From the NCBI GenBank assembly GCA_029260165.1, contig JAJDDT010000107.1:1-38474 (forward strand): a stretch of 38,474 nt of DNA, given 5' to 3'. Source of the DNA: Phycisphaerae bacterium. Its GTDB lineage: Bacteria > Planctomycetota > Phycisphaerae > UBA1845. Of the stretch, positions 15,164 through 24,364 are shown one piece after another. A program made the position numbers and the translations under genes. Position 1 is the stretch's first letter; every line of letters begins with the position of its first letter. Below the pieces are notes generated by a model. That model was given only the letters and a program-made list of their open reading frames with translations. It was not told the DNA's origin and made no database searches.

Positions 15164-16471
15164 ATGGATCACTTCAACTATCGCGACGGACAACTTTTTT
15201 GTGAGAACGTCCCTGTCGAGCGGATCGCCGACGAGTGCGGGACACCGACGTATGTCTATTCCCGACAAACGTTTACCGATCATTTCACGCGGATTCGCGA
15301 CGCGTTTGCGGAGCTGTCACCCATCATCTGTTATTCCATCAAGAGTTGCCATAACCTCAGCATTCTCAAAATATTAAAAGAAATCGGCAGTAGTTTTGAC
15401 GTCGTTAGTGGTGGCGAGTTGAAAAGGGCGATCGAAATCGGGGCTGACACCTCCCAAATCGTCTTCGCCGGTGTTGGCAAGACGGACGACGAGATCATAC
15501 AGGCGATCAACTCGGGGATTGGTTGGTTCAACGTTGAAAGCGAACAGGAGCTGGAGCAAATCGACCGAATCGCAGGCCAACTTGGAAAACCCGCGACGGC
15601 TGCCCTTCGGGTCAACCCCGACGTCGATCCGCAGACACACCGGTACACGACAACCGGCAGGAAGGAGACAAAATTCGGCGTGGATGTCGAACGTGCCCGT
15701 CGGGTTTTCAATGAATTTGGGAAGAATCGACACGTCGCGTTGACAGCCATCCACATCCATATCGGATCCCCCGTGAACAAGGTCGAACCCTATATCGCCT
15801 CGACGACGAAAGCCGTCGAACTCATTCGGTCGTTGCGAAAAGACGGGTTTGAGATCACTGCCTTGAACATCGGTGGTGGATTTGGTGCCAACTACGAGGG
15901 CAGTGAAGCACCACCCGCAAAGGCGTACGCGGAGGCCATCATCCCCATTCTTCGCGACGTCGGATTACAACTCATCCTCGAGCCGGGCAGATCGATCTCC
16001 GGCAACGCAGGGATCGTCGTGGGTCGCTGCATTTACACCAAGAGCAGTGGCGACAAGCAGTTTCTCATCAGCGATGTGAGCATGACGGAATTGCTGCGAC
16101 CCGCGCTTTACGAAGCCTATCATTTCGTCTGGCCTGTCAATCCCGAGACCGGATTCGTCCCCCCGCATCGCGGTCGCGATTTGAAAATGGACAGCACTGT
16201 TTTGATGGACGTTGTCGGACCGGTGTGTGAATCGGGGGACTTTATCGCGAAGGATCGCTGGTTGCCGCTGGTCGCGCGGGGTGACCTCATCGCCGCATTC
16301 ACGGCGGGTGCGTACGCGAGTGTGATGGCCAGCCACTACAATTCCCGTCCGCAGGCGCCTGAGGTTCTCGTCGAGGGCGACACGTTTCGCCTCATACGCA
16401 AGCGTGAAACCTACGATGATCTGGTCAACGCAGAGCGATCCTGCCTTTCCAATCTCAATCCTTCGGGATAG
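15164..16471 (+). CDS. lysA: diaminopimelate decarboxylase
   Basis: LysA is a PLP enzyme that decarboxylates meso-diaminopimelate to lysine in the cytoplasm. The protein is 435 residues. The PLP lysine is in CYSIKSCHN (K60; most relatives have YAxKAN). The glycine loop is LNIGGGFGANYEG, the phosphate-binding segment EPGRSISGNAG, the substrate motif SMTELLRPALYEAYH, and the catalytic Cys is in PVCESGDF (C355). These are DAP-type rather than arginine- or ornithine-type signatures. ATG 15164 is chosen because the protein then starts at the family N-terminus. The open frame back to 15044 would overlap the regulatory region. The ribosome binding site is weak. It is divergent from tetR-paa and probably a single-gene unit. 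Confidence 0.93.
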   Translation: MDHFNYRDGQLFCENVPVERIADECGTPTYVYSRQTFTDHFTRIRDAFAELSPIICYSIKSCHNLSILKILKEIGSSFDVVSGGELKRAIEIGADTSQIVFAGVGKTDDEIIQAINSGIGWFNVESEQELEQIDRIAGQLGKPATAALRVNPDVDPQTHRYTTTGRKETKFGVDVERARRVFNEFGKNRHVALTAIHIHIGSPVNKVEPYIASTTKAVELIRSLRKDGFEITALNIGGGFGANYEGSEAPPAKAYAEAIIPILRDVGLQLILEPGRSISGNAGIVVGRCIYTKSSGDKQFLISDVSMTELLRPALYEAYHFVWPVNPETGFVPPHRGRDLKMDSTVLMDVVGPVCESGDFIAKDRWLPLVARGDLIAAFTAGAYASVMASHYNSRPQAPEVLVEGDTFRLIRKRETYDDLVNAERSCLSNLNPSG

Positions 16472-16520
16472 CGACCATTCCAACGGGGCTGGTTCATAGG
16501 TCAATCAAAAAGAACCACGA

Positions 16521-17732
16521 CTATTTGAACGCGACAAATTCGAGCGTCGCCCTGCCCTGGGTAGCCATGTAGAAATTCAGGAAGGGGAATTCGGGAGCGA
16601 ATTGCAACGAATTGGTGGTATCTTCGTGGAAGTTGGGAAATTCCCCGACCGGGAAATTATCGAGAAGAACGCGCTCCTCGTCTGCGGCGAAGAAATCCAT
16701 GGCTTGTCTGTAGCCTGCCCAATCGTTTTCGTCGAGTGGTTCAGTGGCGAGGATGACCAACGCGATGCGGAAATGGTTGGGGGCTTCGTCGCACTCAGGG
16801 ATGCGCGGGCCGTTGAATTCGATGATGTCGTCGATCGTGATCAGTGGGGTCTGCTCCGCCAGCGCTTCGACAGACAGGACGTTACTGTCGTCGTCCAGGC
16901 AAATCTCCAAATCGTCATCGAATTCGACGCGAACATCGGCGGGGTGAATCGGAAGGGGATCGACCTCCGAAGGGGGAGCCAACCCCATCAAATACAACTC
17001 AGCCGGCGCGAAGGGCAACCGATTGGTATCCGACAGAAATGGAGCACTATCGAACGAAAACGCCTGATCGGGATCGCAGGTGTCGAATCCGATCCGTCCG
17101 CCGATCATGGCGCCGTCAACGAGGATGTTGTTCCAGTGATTGTTGTCTCGCGGGGAATTCAGGGTCAGCGTCGTGAATGGACTGGGTCTGACGGCTTCCG
17201 CAACCTCCGGCGGGCCCGTCAGGTAGACCGACCACGCGTGACCGATTTCGTGTAGTGAAGGACCCGCCACGATCTGTGCCGGTCCGGTGAGGAAAATGTA
17301 GCCTCGCAAACTGGGGGGGCCGACATCCTTCGATTCGAACTCGTCCACGCCGATCCCCAGATCAAACACGCGGATGCCGTGGTAGTGAATGGGTTGAAAG
17401 TCAGCCAGAATCGGTGGCACGAGGTCATTCAGCGAGGAATCGACCACGAACATGACGAAATCATAGTCGCCGGAGATGGTCGCGGGGACACTTAAGTCTA
17501 TCAGGCTCAGAAGGTTATCAATACCGCCGGTGGGGTTGATGGCGATGGCGAGCGCGATCTGTCCGATGCGGTTGCGATCGAGCACCAGCGCTACTGCTTT
17601 TCCATCGGGCGATGGTTGCGTATCGACAACGGCGTCAGCTACGACGGTGCGCAGGTCGGCGCAGCCAGGGACCGCTCCGACGGTGATACATCCGAGGCAC
17701 AGCAGGACGAGATTTCCGGGACGATTGGCCAT
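16521..17732 (-). CDS. secreted lipoprotein with HEIGH metallopeptidase motif
   Basis: This 403-residue protein has a signal peptide and lipobox (VGAVPGC, Cys24). A mixed alpha/beta body contains HEIGHAWSVYLTGP (residues 161-174). HExxH is the zinc-binding motif of gluzincin/metzincin peptidases, with Glu as general base. A third ligand cannot be fixed from sequence. The C-terminal half holds acidic stretches that could bind calcium (EFDDDLEICLDDDSN). I do not recognise the family. ATG 17732 is chosen because a signal peptide follows and AGGGGA lies just upstream; the frame back to 17912 overlaps the upstream gene. It lies 31 bases downstream of another lipoprotein gene, and the two may be co-transcribed. 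Confidence 0.75.
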   Translation of the reverse strand: MANRPGNLVLLCLGCITVGAVPGCADLRTVVADAVVDTQPSPDGKAVALVLDRNRIGQIALAIAINPTGGIDNLLSLIDLSVPATISGDYDFVMFVVDSSLNDLVPPILADFQPIHYHGIRVFDLGIGVDEFESKDVGPPSLRGYIFLTGPAQIVAGPSLHEIGHAWSVYLTGPPEVAEAVRPSPFTTLTLNSPRDNNHWNNILVDGAMIGGRIGFDTCDPDQAFSFDSAPFLSDTNRLPFAPAELYLMGLAPPSEVDPLPIHPADVRVEFDDDLEICLDDDSNVLSVEALAEQTPLITIDDIIEFNGPRIPECDEAPNHFRIALVILATEPLDENDWAGYRQAMDFFAADEERVLLDNFPVGEFPNFHEDTTNSLQFAPEFPFLNFYMATQGRATLEFVAFK

Positions 17733-17763
17733 GCTTCCCCTGAATGGTATCGGCTGCCTGCGA

Positions 17764-19083
17764 TCATTCCTGCAGAATCCTATACCCCAACCGTGTGTCC
17801 GTCCCGTTTCCGACCTTGAAAGCGACAACATTTCCGCCGGCCACCACGTCTGTCGCGCGGATACCCCTTTCAGACGGGTTGGCGGGGTCCTCGACGGTTT
17901 CAAAGCGACCACCGTCGCTGACCATGAGCATCTCAGCTACGTCGATCGCGGCGCGTCCCGCGATGTACCAGTCACCGCCGTCTGTGACCGCCATCGAGCT
18001 TCCGAACCCAAACAGGCCATCGTTCGTATCCCGGCGATTCACAAAATCATCCTCCACTGCAATGGCGGGGGTTTGTGCCGGCAACAATCCGATCACACTC
18101 TGTAGGACACCGTTTGGCCCGTCTGCGTTGGTTGAAAAATAACCGTATCTGGCGTTTTCGACGATTAAGGAACCCGCGGCGGGATTCCCTTCCAGTTCGA
18201 TGAATTCGCTGGTGCGCGTGTTCAACACAAAGGCTGTTGGGTTGTTGTCATCGGCGTGGAAAATGACGAATCCGTTATGCAATCCGATTTGCGTTTCGGC
18301 GATACCACCGAGACTCTCCGCGCTGAACAATTGTGGGGCCTGGTCCGGCGCATCGATGTCGTACAGAAACAGGTTGTCGCCGAGGATGGCTACGAGTTGT
18401 CTTTCATCAGCGTCGATTGCGAGCTGCGACGGGGGATTCGTGCCCGCGCCGGGGTTCACGTCAAAACTGATGATTGCGTTGGACGCACCTGGTCCGGTGA
18501 TGTTGATGACTTTCACGAAATTGCCATCGTCGGTGAAGTTGTTTCTGACGGCGACCAGGTTGCCGTCCGCCTGGAGATGTCCGGGGTCGTACAGGCCGTT
18601 CGGTACGCTGGCCAATCGAATGTCATCCGTCACCAGCGTGCGACTGCCCTGGGTAGCGGTGTCGAAAATGGTGACCTCGAACCCGTTAACCAGTGCGATT
18701 CTGCTACCCGCCACCGCAAACGCGTCAGCCACGAAGGTGCCACCATCGGGGATGCCACGTCCCTCGGTATCGCCGGCAGACGGTACAACATAGTCGACGC
18801 CGGTGTTTCCGCTGGTGCCAAAAACAATGATGCCGTCGCCAATTCCGATGCGGGCGAACTCGTGAACCGCGATGGACGTTCGGACCACAGAATCATCGTC
18901 CGTCATGCCGCCGCCGGACATGCCGCCCCCCATGTCCGTTCCGTCGCCCGTGCCCATCATGTCATCACCGGTCATTCCACCGGTGTCGTCGTTTGGCGTC
19001 ATGGGCCCGGCCGACGGGCAGCCCGCGATGAATACTGTCATGGTGAGCAGGATAAGAGTGCGAATTGTTGAGATGGACCGCAT
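17764..19083 (-). CDS. secreted lipoprotein, probable beta-propeller
   Basis: This is a 439-residue lipoprotein with signal peptide and lipobox FIAGC (Cys22), then a flexible linker of Gly, Met, Asp and Thr (~25-65). The rest is repeated beta-strand units in a propeller-like pattern: GSRIALVNGFEVTIFDT, GNLVAVRNNFTDDGNFVKVI, QLVAILGDNLFLYDID, GFVIFHADDNNPTAFVLN. No catalytic motif is visible. ATG 19083 has CAGGAG 8 bases upstream. It starts the two-gene lipoprotein unit. I know no characterised homologue; a surface binding role is a guess. Confidence 0.78.
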   Translation of the reverse strand: MRSISTIRTLILLTMTVFIAGCPSAGPMTPNDDTGGMTGDDMMGTGDGTDMGGGMSGGGMTDDDSVVRTSIAVHEFARIGIGDGIIVFGTSGNTGVDYVVPSAGDTEGRGIPDGGTFVADAFAVAGSRIALVNGFEVTIFDTATQGSRTLVTDDIRLASVPNGLYDPGHLQADGNLVAVRNNFTDDGNFVKVINITGPGASNAIISFDVNPGAGTNPPSQLAIDADERQLVAILGDNLFLYDIDAPDQAPQLFSAESLGGIAETQIGLHNGFVIFHADDNNPTAFVLNTRTSEFIELEGNPAAGSLIVENARYGYFSTNADGPNGVLQSVIGLLPAQTPAIAVEDDFVNRRDTNDGLFGFGSSMAVTDGGDWYIAGRAAIDVAEMLMVSDGGRFETVEDPANPSERGIRATDVVAGGNVVAFKVGNGTDTRLGYRILQE

Positions 19084-19128
19084 GGTTTGGACTCCTGTTG
19101 CTATTGTGCGAAACGGAAACCGCGGAAA

Positions 19129-19156
19129 AGTATGGCATAGACACGGCGAATTGCAA
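19129..19156 (-). promoter_or_regulatory. candidate promoter of the lipoprotein pair
   Basis: On the - strand TTGCAA (19151-19156), a 16-base spacer and CATACT (19129-19134). It lies just after the yceH stop and gives a leader of about 40 bases before ATG 19083. Confidence 0.4.
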
Positions 19157-19858
19157 TCAATCGGGTCGATCGTCCCGATTCGGGGACTGCTGAGCTTCCA
19201 ATTGAGCTTCCAGTATTGCCAATCGTTGTTCCAGTGCGACGACGCGTGATTCCAGATCAGTCAACGCGGATGGTGGTGGGGCCTGCGAACCCGAGGCAAT
19301 GGATGGCGCATCGGCGGGTATTTCATCGGCGGAGTAGAAGTTGTGTCGGTATCGGACAGCCGATTGCCCCGGCACTCGCTCCATTCGCGTGACGTACGGG
19401 GGGTCATTCGAGCCTAGTTCGTCAAGGATGGCCTGCGCGGTGGGAAGATCCTCGATGCGTGACATGCGGTCCGCCCGCGTGCGAATCTCGCCGACGGTTT
19501 GGGGACCGCGGATCATCAACTCCGCCAGGACAGCCTGCTCCTTCGGTGACCACGGGAAACGGCGTGTGACGGTGTGTTCGAACCTGTTCGCTCTCGATCC
19601 GGGGCCGACGTCGGCGTACCTGGCCAATTGTTTGTGGATCAACTCCTGGATCGCGTTGGTGATCTCGCCCTCCGCCAACTGCATGACAGGGTTGCGATTC
19701 GACTTCTGGTTACATCCTGACACCACGGCGTTCAGGGTGAGTGGATACTGATCGGGGGTTGTGCAGGCCTTTTCGATCAGCACGCCCAACACGCGACGCT
19801 GCACTTCGTTGAGTTCCAGTGACGGACCGTCGTGCTGAGAATTCGTCATATCGGACAT
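19157..19858 (-). CDS. yceH: YceH family protein (DUF480)
   Basis: This 233-residue protein is of the YceH/DUF480 family, which has two winged-helix domains; the function is not established. The signature start is LNEVQRRVLGVLIEKACTTP, followed by DQYPLTLNAVVSGCNQKSNR, NPVM. The second winged helix covers SPKEQAVLAELMIRGPQTVG. Residues ~200-228 are a predicted coiled coil (LESRVVALEQRLAILEAQLE). ATG 19858 has GGAGG 10 bases upstream. It is divergent from yhaM. Confidence 0.92.
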   Translation of the reverse strand: MSDMTNSQHDGPSLELNEVQRRVLGVLIEKACTTPDQYPLTLNAVVSGCNQKSNRNPVMQLAEGEITNAIQELIHKQLARYADVGPGSRANRFEHTVTRRFPWSPKEQAVLAELMIRGPQTVGEIRTRADRMSRIEDLPTAQAILDELGSNDPPYVTRMERVPGQSAVRYRHNFYSADEIPADAPSIASGSQAPPPSALTDLESRVVALEQRLAILEAQLEAQQSPNRDDRPD

Positions 19859-19920
19859 GGCTGATGAACCTCCGGGAAAGGGCTGGTAGCCGCATCTCCG
19901 GCTGTGAAATCGTCAGCAGA

Positions 19921-19948
19921 AGTGTAGCCAAATCGCCTGGTTGGTCCA
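19921..19948 (-). promoter_or_regulatory. candidate yceH promoter
   Basis: On the - strand TGGACC (19943-19948), a 16-base spacer and TACACT (19921-19926). It is next to, and divergent from, the yhaM promoter. Confidence 0.35.
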
Positions 19949-19961
19949 GCCGATGGTCTTG

Positions 19962-19990
19962 TTGCCGGAACGCTATCCGGGGTCTACATT
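19962..19990 (+). promoter_or_regulatory. candidate promoter of yhaM-gcvPA-gcvPB
   Basis: TTGCCG (19962-19967), a 17-base spacer and TACATT (19985-19990). The predicted start near 19997 gives a short leader to ATG 20020. No glycine-riboswitch-like sequence lies in the leader, so the gcvP genes downstream are not under such control from this promoter. Confidence 0.45.
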
Positions 19991-20019
19991 ACGCGGGTTT
20001 GACACCGATGGAGACATTC

Positions 20020-21003
20020 ATGGCCCGAAAATTTATTGCCGACCTGCAACCCGGGGAGCTTATCGACAATCAGACGTTTCTGATCGCCTCGAAAGACCTT
20101 CGCACAACGACGCAGGGATCGCTGTACATTCACGTTGTCCTTGCGGACAAGTCAGGGCAAATCCTCGGGCGTGTCTGGCAGGCGTCGGAGGCGATGTACA
20201 AGATTCTTCCAGAGGGCGGATTTGTCGATCTCAAGGGGCGGGTCGAGAGCTACAAAGGAAACCTGCAATTCATCATTGAAGCCATTCGACCGATCGAGGA
20301 AGCCGACGTCGATCTTGGCGAGTTTCTACCCCGGACCGAGGGCGATATTGACGCGATGTATGCGCGCGTTCTGGAGATTCTGTCAAAAATCAAGGATGCG
20401 AATGTGGCGGCGATTGTCAATGCATTCGTCGCGGACGAGGAGCGAATGTCGCTGTTCAGAACGGCTCCCGCTGCGGTATCGATGCACCACGCCTACATTG
20501 GTGGATTGCTCGAGCACACACTCAGCATGCTTGAGCTGGGGCTGCTCGTGGTGCCGCAATATCCCAAGCTGCATCTTGATCTCGTGCTGGGCGGTATTTT
20601 TCTGCACGACCTTGGAAAGACGGTCGAACTGCACCACCGCACGAATTTTCATTACAGCGATCCGGGGCAACTGCTGGGGCACATCGCCATTTGCACGGTC
20701 TGGATCGAGCAGAAGGCTGCGGAGGCGTCTAAAACGCTGGGCAAGCCTGTTTCCGAAAAGGTAAAGTGGGCGTTGCAACATATCGTGTTGAGTCACCACG
20801 CCAAGCCGGAGTTCGGCAGCCCGCGATTTCCATCGATCCCCGAGGCGCTTGCGGTTCATTACATCGACAACCTTGACGCCAAGCTCAACATGAGCGTCAG
20901 GGCGATCGAAAAAGACAAGGACCCCGCCTCAAACTGGACGTCGTATCAGCATGCGTTGGAAACGAAGCTCTACAAGGTAGACGTCCTGTCCGACAGTCAA
21001 TAG
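20020..21003 (+). CDS. yhaM: YhaM-like OB-fold/HD-domain 3'-5' exoribonuclease
   Basis: This 327-residue protein matches the YhaM family, which are metal-dependent 3'-to-5' exonucleases. The N-terminal OB fold (~15-95) reads YIHVVLADKSGQILGRVW and VDLKGRVESYKGNLQFIIE. The HD domain (~140-300) has MHHAYIGGLLEHTLSMLEL, the metal-binding GGIFLHDLGKTVE, GQLLGHIAICTVWIEQKAA, and VLSHHAKPEFGSPRFP. ATG 20020 follows GGAG by 6 bases; the alternative ATG 20008 adds only four residues. It is 10 bases before gcvPA and probably in one transcript with it. Confidence 0.92.
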   Translation: MARKFIADLQPGELIDNQTFLIASKDLRTTTQGSLYIHVVLADKSGQILGRVWQASEAMYKILPEGGFVDLKGRVESYKGNLQFIIEAIRPIEEADVDLGEFLPRTEGDIDAMYARVLEILSKIKDANVAAIVNAFVADEERMSLFRTAPAAVSMHHAYIGGLLEHTLSMLELGLLVVPQYPKLHLDLVLGGIFLHDLGKTVELHHRTNFHYSDPGQLLGHIAICTVWIEQKAAEASKTLGKPVSEKVKWALQHIVLSHHAKPEFGSPRFPSIPEALAVHYIDNLDAKLNMSVRAIEKDKDPASNWTSYQHALETKLYKVDVLSDSQ

Positions 21004-21013
21004 GGAGCATCCT

Positions 21014-22360
21014 ATGGATTACACACAAATCAGCACAGAGGACGCCTCACACATGCTGGCGACGATCGGTGTTGAATCGATTGACGACTTTTTCACCAAC
21101 GTCGGCGAGGAGTATCACCTGAAAAAGTTGCTCGATATCCCAATGGGTATCAGTGAACCGGAGTTGCTGGCTGACATTGCTGATCTCGCAGGCAGGAACA
21201 AGCCTGCGGCGGATGGGGAAATGGTGTGTTTCCTGGGGGGTGGCGTGTACGACCATTTCAGCCCCACCGTTGTCGATCATCTTGCGACGCAAAGCGAGTT
21301 TTTGACCGCGTACACACCCTATCAAGCCGAGGCGTCGCAGGGGGCGTTGCAGGCGTTCTATGAATATCAAACAATGATCAGCACGCTCACCGGCATGGAG
21401 GTCGCCAACGCGTCGCTCTATGAACAGGCGTCTGCGGTGGCGGAGGCGGTGTTGATGGCCGGCGCGATTACCAAACGCAACAAGGTTCTGTTCGCATCCG
21501 AGGCCGTTCATCCCGACACGCGTCAGGTCATTCGCACGCTCACCTATGAACAACCCGTCGAACCGATTCGTCTGCCCGCCAGGGATGGGCTGGTTGATTT
21601 GGATGCGTTGGCGGATGCGTTGGATGAGACCGTTGCATCGGTCGTGATTCAATCGCCGAACTTCTTTGGGTTAATCGAGCGTGTCGCAGACGTGGTGAAG
21701 TTGGCCCATGACGTTGGGGCGTTGGTCATACAATCCGTTGACCCGATTTCCTGCTCCCTTTTGAAGCGCCCAGGCCAACTGGACGTGGACATCGCCGTCG
21801 GAGAGGGGCAGTCACTTGGGATTCCGATGTCGTACGGGGGGCCATTCCTGGGGTTCTTCGCCTGCCGCGAAAAATACCTCCGCAAGATGCCCGGGCGTAT
21901 CGTCGGTATGGGTAAGGATGCGAACGGCAAACGGGGATTCTGTTTGGCATTACAAACGCGCGAGCAGCACATCAAACGTGAACGAGCGACGAGCAATGTC
22001 TGCACGAATCAGGGCCTGTTGGCGTTGCGAGCAGCCGTCCACATGGCTGCCATGGGCAGGACGGGGCTGCGGAAACAGGCGGAACTGTGCTTTGACAAAG
22101 CCCATTACGCAGCCAACCGCATTCAATCTTTGGACGGCTACGAATTGAAGTTCGACGGACCGTTTTTCCGCGAGTTTGTCGTGCAGGCCAAACATAACGT
22201 CGGCAAGCTGCTCGATCATTGTCGGTCGAGAAACATTCTCGCGGGTGTCCCGTTGGGACAATGGTTTGACGGGATGGATGACTGCTTCCTTCTGGCAGTC
22301 ACAGAGAAGCGTACAAAAGACGAGATCGACGCCCTCGCAGAAGCGCTCGAAACGGTGTGA
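21014..22360 (+). CDS. gcvPA: glycine dehydrogenase (decarboxylating) subunit 1
   Basis: This is the N-terminal half of the split glycine cleavage P protein. With GcvPB it decarboxylates glycine and passes aminomethyl to the lipoyl arm of the H protein. It is 448 residues, the usual size. Family blocks: CFLGGGVYDHFSPTVVDHL, FLTAYTPYQAEASQGALQAF, YEYQTMISTLTGMEVANASL, and GQSLGIPMSYGGPFLGFFAC. ATG 21014 follows GGGAG. Its stop is one base before the start of the zinc-ribbon gene that separates it from gcvPB. gcvT and gcvH are not in the window. Confidence 0.96.
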   Translation: MDYTQISTEDASHMLATIGVESIDDFFTNVGEEYHLKKLLDIPMGISEPELLADIADLAGRNKPAADGEMVCFLGGGVYDHFSPTVVDHLATQSEFLTAYTPYQAEASQGALQAFYEYQTMISTLTGMEVANASLYEQASAVAEAVLMAGAITKRNKVLFASEAVHPDTRQVIRTLTYEQPVEPIRLPARDGLVDLDALADALDETVASVVIQSPNFFGLIERVADVVKLAHDVGALVIQSVDPISCSLLKRPGQLDVDIAVGEGQSLGIPMSYGGPFLGFFACREKYLRKMPGRIVGMGKDANGKRGFCLALQTREQHIKRERATSNVCTNQGLLALRAAVHMAAMGRTGLRKQAELCFDKAHYAANRIQSLDGYELKFDGPFFREFVVQAKHNVGKLLDHCRSRNILAGVPLGQWFDGMDDCFLLAVTEKRTKDEIDALAEALETV

Positions 22361-22361
22361 G

Positions 22362-22649
22362 ATGGCTACGCCGGACTGGGTCGTGGGTGGTGTTTTTCTG
22401 CTGGTGGTGGTCACGACCGGTTTGGCATTGCTCGGGTTGGTCATGATTTGGCGAAATGGATATGTGAGAGGATGGCGGGCGTCGCAGACGTCCCCGCCGA
22501 TGTGTCCAAAATGCCATTACAATCTCAGCGGTCTGCGCGAGTGTCGGTGTCCCGAGTGTGGTTTTGAATTCGAGTTGGAGCAGGTTGCGATGTTCGTGCC
22601 CCGTCGCACACCAAAAAAGAATAGTTGCAGAGAAACGAGGGACTCGTGA
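22362..22649 (+). CDS. small zinc-ribbon membrane protein between gcvPA and gcvPB
   Basis: This 95-residue protein has a membrane segment at ~7-31 (VVGGVFLLVVVTTGLALLGL), then a zinc ribbon, CPKCHYNLSGLRECRCPECG, and a basic tail. Ribbons of this CxxCxYxLxGL...CPECG type are very common in planctomycetes, in proteins of unknown function. The start codon ATG 22362 comes one base after the gcvPA stop, and its own stop overlaps the proposed gcvPB start (GTGA). The three genes must therefore be co-transcribed. Whether it has any role in glycine cleavage is unknown. Confidence 0.85.
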   Translation: MATPDWVVGGVFLLVVVTTGLALLGLVMIWRNGYVRGWRASQTSPPMCPKCHYNLSGLRECRCPECGFEFELEQVAMFVPRRTPKKNSCRETRDS

Positions 22650-24139
22650 GCGTGGTTGCAATGGAAATTGAGACGCGATTACCACAGGATGAGGATCATC
22701 CACTTCTGTTCGAACAGGGTACGCATGGCGCGTCGGCAGCTTCGATGCCGGTTTCGGATGTGCCCGCGATTGACCGGGCGTCGGTCGTTGATCCAGAGTT
22801 GCTTTCAGGCAATCCACCGGAAATGCCCGAGATCGGTGAACTCGATTTGGTGCGTCATTACACCAGACTTGCCCATCGATTGTTCAGTGTCGACGCCAAT
22901 TTTTATCCGCTCGGCAGTTGTACGATGAAATACAACCCGCGCGTGAATGAAAAAGCAGCCGCCATGCCCGGGTTTGCAAGCCTGCATCCGTATCAGCGCG
23001 AATCCGACTGTCAGGGGACGCTCGAATTGCTCTACAGGCTTCGAAACTATCTCGAGGAAATTTCCGGGTTGGCTGAGGTAACATTGCAACCATCTGCCGG
23101 CGCGCAGGGCGAAATGACCGGGTTGATGATTATCAACGCTTATCATCGCAGTCGCGGTGAGACGCGAACGCAGGTGCTCACACCTGACTCCGCGCACGGC
23201 ACCAACCCTGCCTCGTGCACGATCTGCGGACAGCAATCCACGACCGTCAGGTCCAAACCCGACGGCAGGGTCGACCTCGACGATCTTCGATCCAAAGTCG
23301 GTACCAACACGGCTGCTTTGATGATCACAAATCCCAACACCGTCGGCGTCTTCGATGAGCAGATTTCGGAGATTGCGGAAATTGTCCACGGTTGCGGCGC
23401 ACAGCTCTACCTCGACGGGGCGAACATGAACGCCATGCTCGGTATCGCGCGTCCCGGTGATTTCGGTGTGGACGTGATGCACTTTAATACACACAAGACA
23501 TTCAGCACTCCGCACGGTTGCGGTGGACCGGGGGCGGGCCCCGTGGGCGTGGCTGAACACCTGCGCGATTTTCTTCCAGTTCCGCAGGTCACCAGGCGTG
23601 ACGACGGAACGTATGCCTGGTGCCACGATCGCGAAAAGAGCATTGGCAAGGTCCGCTCTTTCTACGGTCAATCCGGTGTGCTGGTCCGCGCGTATACCTA
23701 CATTCGTTCACTCGGTGCCGACGGTCTTTTGAACGTCTCGCAAAAGGCCGTCCTCGCAGCAAACTACCTCGCTGCCCGACTGCGCCACCGCTATCACTTG
23801 CCCTTCCCGCCGCCCTATGCCCATGAATTTATTCTGATCCCGAAATTCGACACGGGCAATGTGTCGGAGCTGGACATCGCCAAGAGGTTGATCGACCACG
23901 GTTTCCACCCGCCGACCATGAGTTGGCCTATCCAGCACTGCCTGATGATCGAACCGACCGAAACAGAATCACTGCCCACGCTCGACGCCTTCGCGGACGC
24001 ATTGCTCGCCATCGCGGACGAGATTGAAACCGACCCTGAAAAAATCAAATCGTCACCACATACGACCCCGATCACCAGAATGGACGAGGTCGGTGCCAAT
24101 CGCCGCCCCAACGTCCGATGGCAACCCAACGTCTCATAG
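22646..24139 (+). CDS. gcvPB: glycine dehydrogenase (decarboxylating) subunit 2
   Basis: This is the PLP-carrying half of the split P protein. With the start used here it is 497 residues. The PLP lysine is K284 in NTHKTFSTPHGCGGPGAGP. Other blocks: YPLGSCTMKYNPRVNEKAA, LHPYQRESDCQGTLELLYRL, PSAGAQGEMTGLMII, PDSAHGTNPAS and YLDGANMNAMLG. GTG 22646 overlaps the preceding stop by 4 bases; GTG 22652, with GAGGGA at 22637-22642 nine bases upstream, is equally possible, and ATG 22661 is a third choice. The residues at stake are few and not conserved. Confidence 0.95.
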   Translation: MSVVAMEIETRLPQDEDHPLLFEQGTHGASAASMPVSDVPAIDRASVVDPELLSGNPPEMPEIGELDLVRHYTRLAHRLFSVDANFYPLGSCTMKYNPRVNEKAAAMPGFASLHPYQRESDCQGTLELLYRLRNYLEEISGLAEVTLQPSAGAQGEMTGLMIINAYHRSRGETRTQVLTPDSAHGTNPASCTICGQQSTTVRSKPDGRVDLDDLRSKVGTNTAALMITNPNTVGVFDEQISEIAEIVHGCGAQLYLDGANMNAMLGIARPGDFGVDVMHFNTHKTFSTPHGCGGPGAGPVGVAEHLRDFLPVPQVTRRDDGTYAWCHDREKSIGKVRSFYGQSGVLVRAYTYIRSLGADGLLNVSQKAVLAANYLAARLRHRYHLPFPPPYAHEFILIPKFDTGNVSELDIAKRLIDHGFHPPTMSWPIQHCLMIEPTETESLPTLDAFADALLAIADEIETDPEKIKSSPHTTPITRMDEVGANRRPNVRWQPNVS

Positions 24140-24364
24140 AAACGCGATTGAGACTCTTATTGTAGCATTTAATTGACCTTTCCATTGCGTCTGGATACTC
24201 TCAGTAGGGCGTTCGCGCGCATCGTGCGGACTTCTGGTTCGGGGACGGTGGTTTCCTGGGCATGGGAATTGCGAGCGTCATATGCAGAGATGCGTCGGCT
24301 CGCGCGAGTATCGTGTTTGGGCGCGCACAGCCTTCAAGCTGTACCGCGCTGGTGGGGCGATCTT

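Noticed and set aside
19859-20019. Glycine riboswitch before the yhaM-gcvP genes
   Set aside because: No conserved glycine-aptamer segments could be found in this gap.
24173-24364. Start of the surface protein at TTG 24173
   Set aside because: It would put 64 non-conserved residues before a clear signal peptide; ATG 24365 also has a ribosome binding site.
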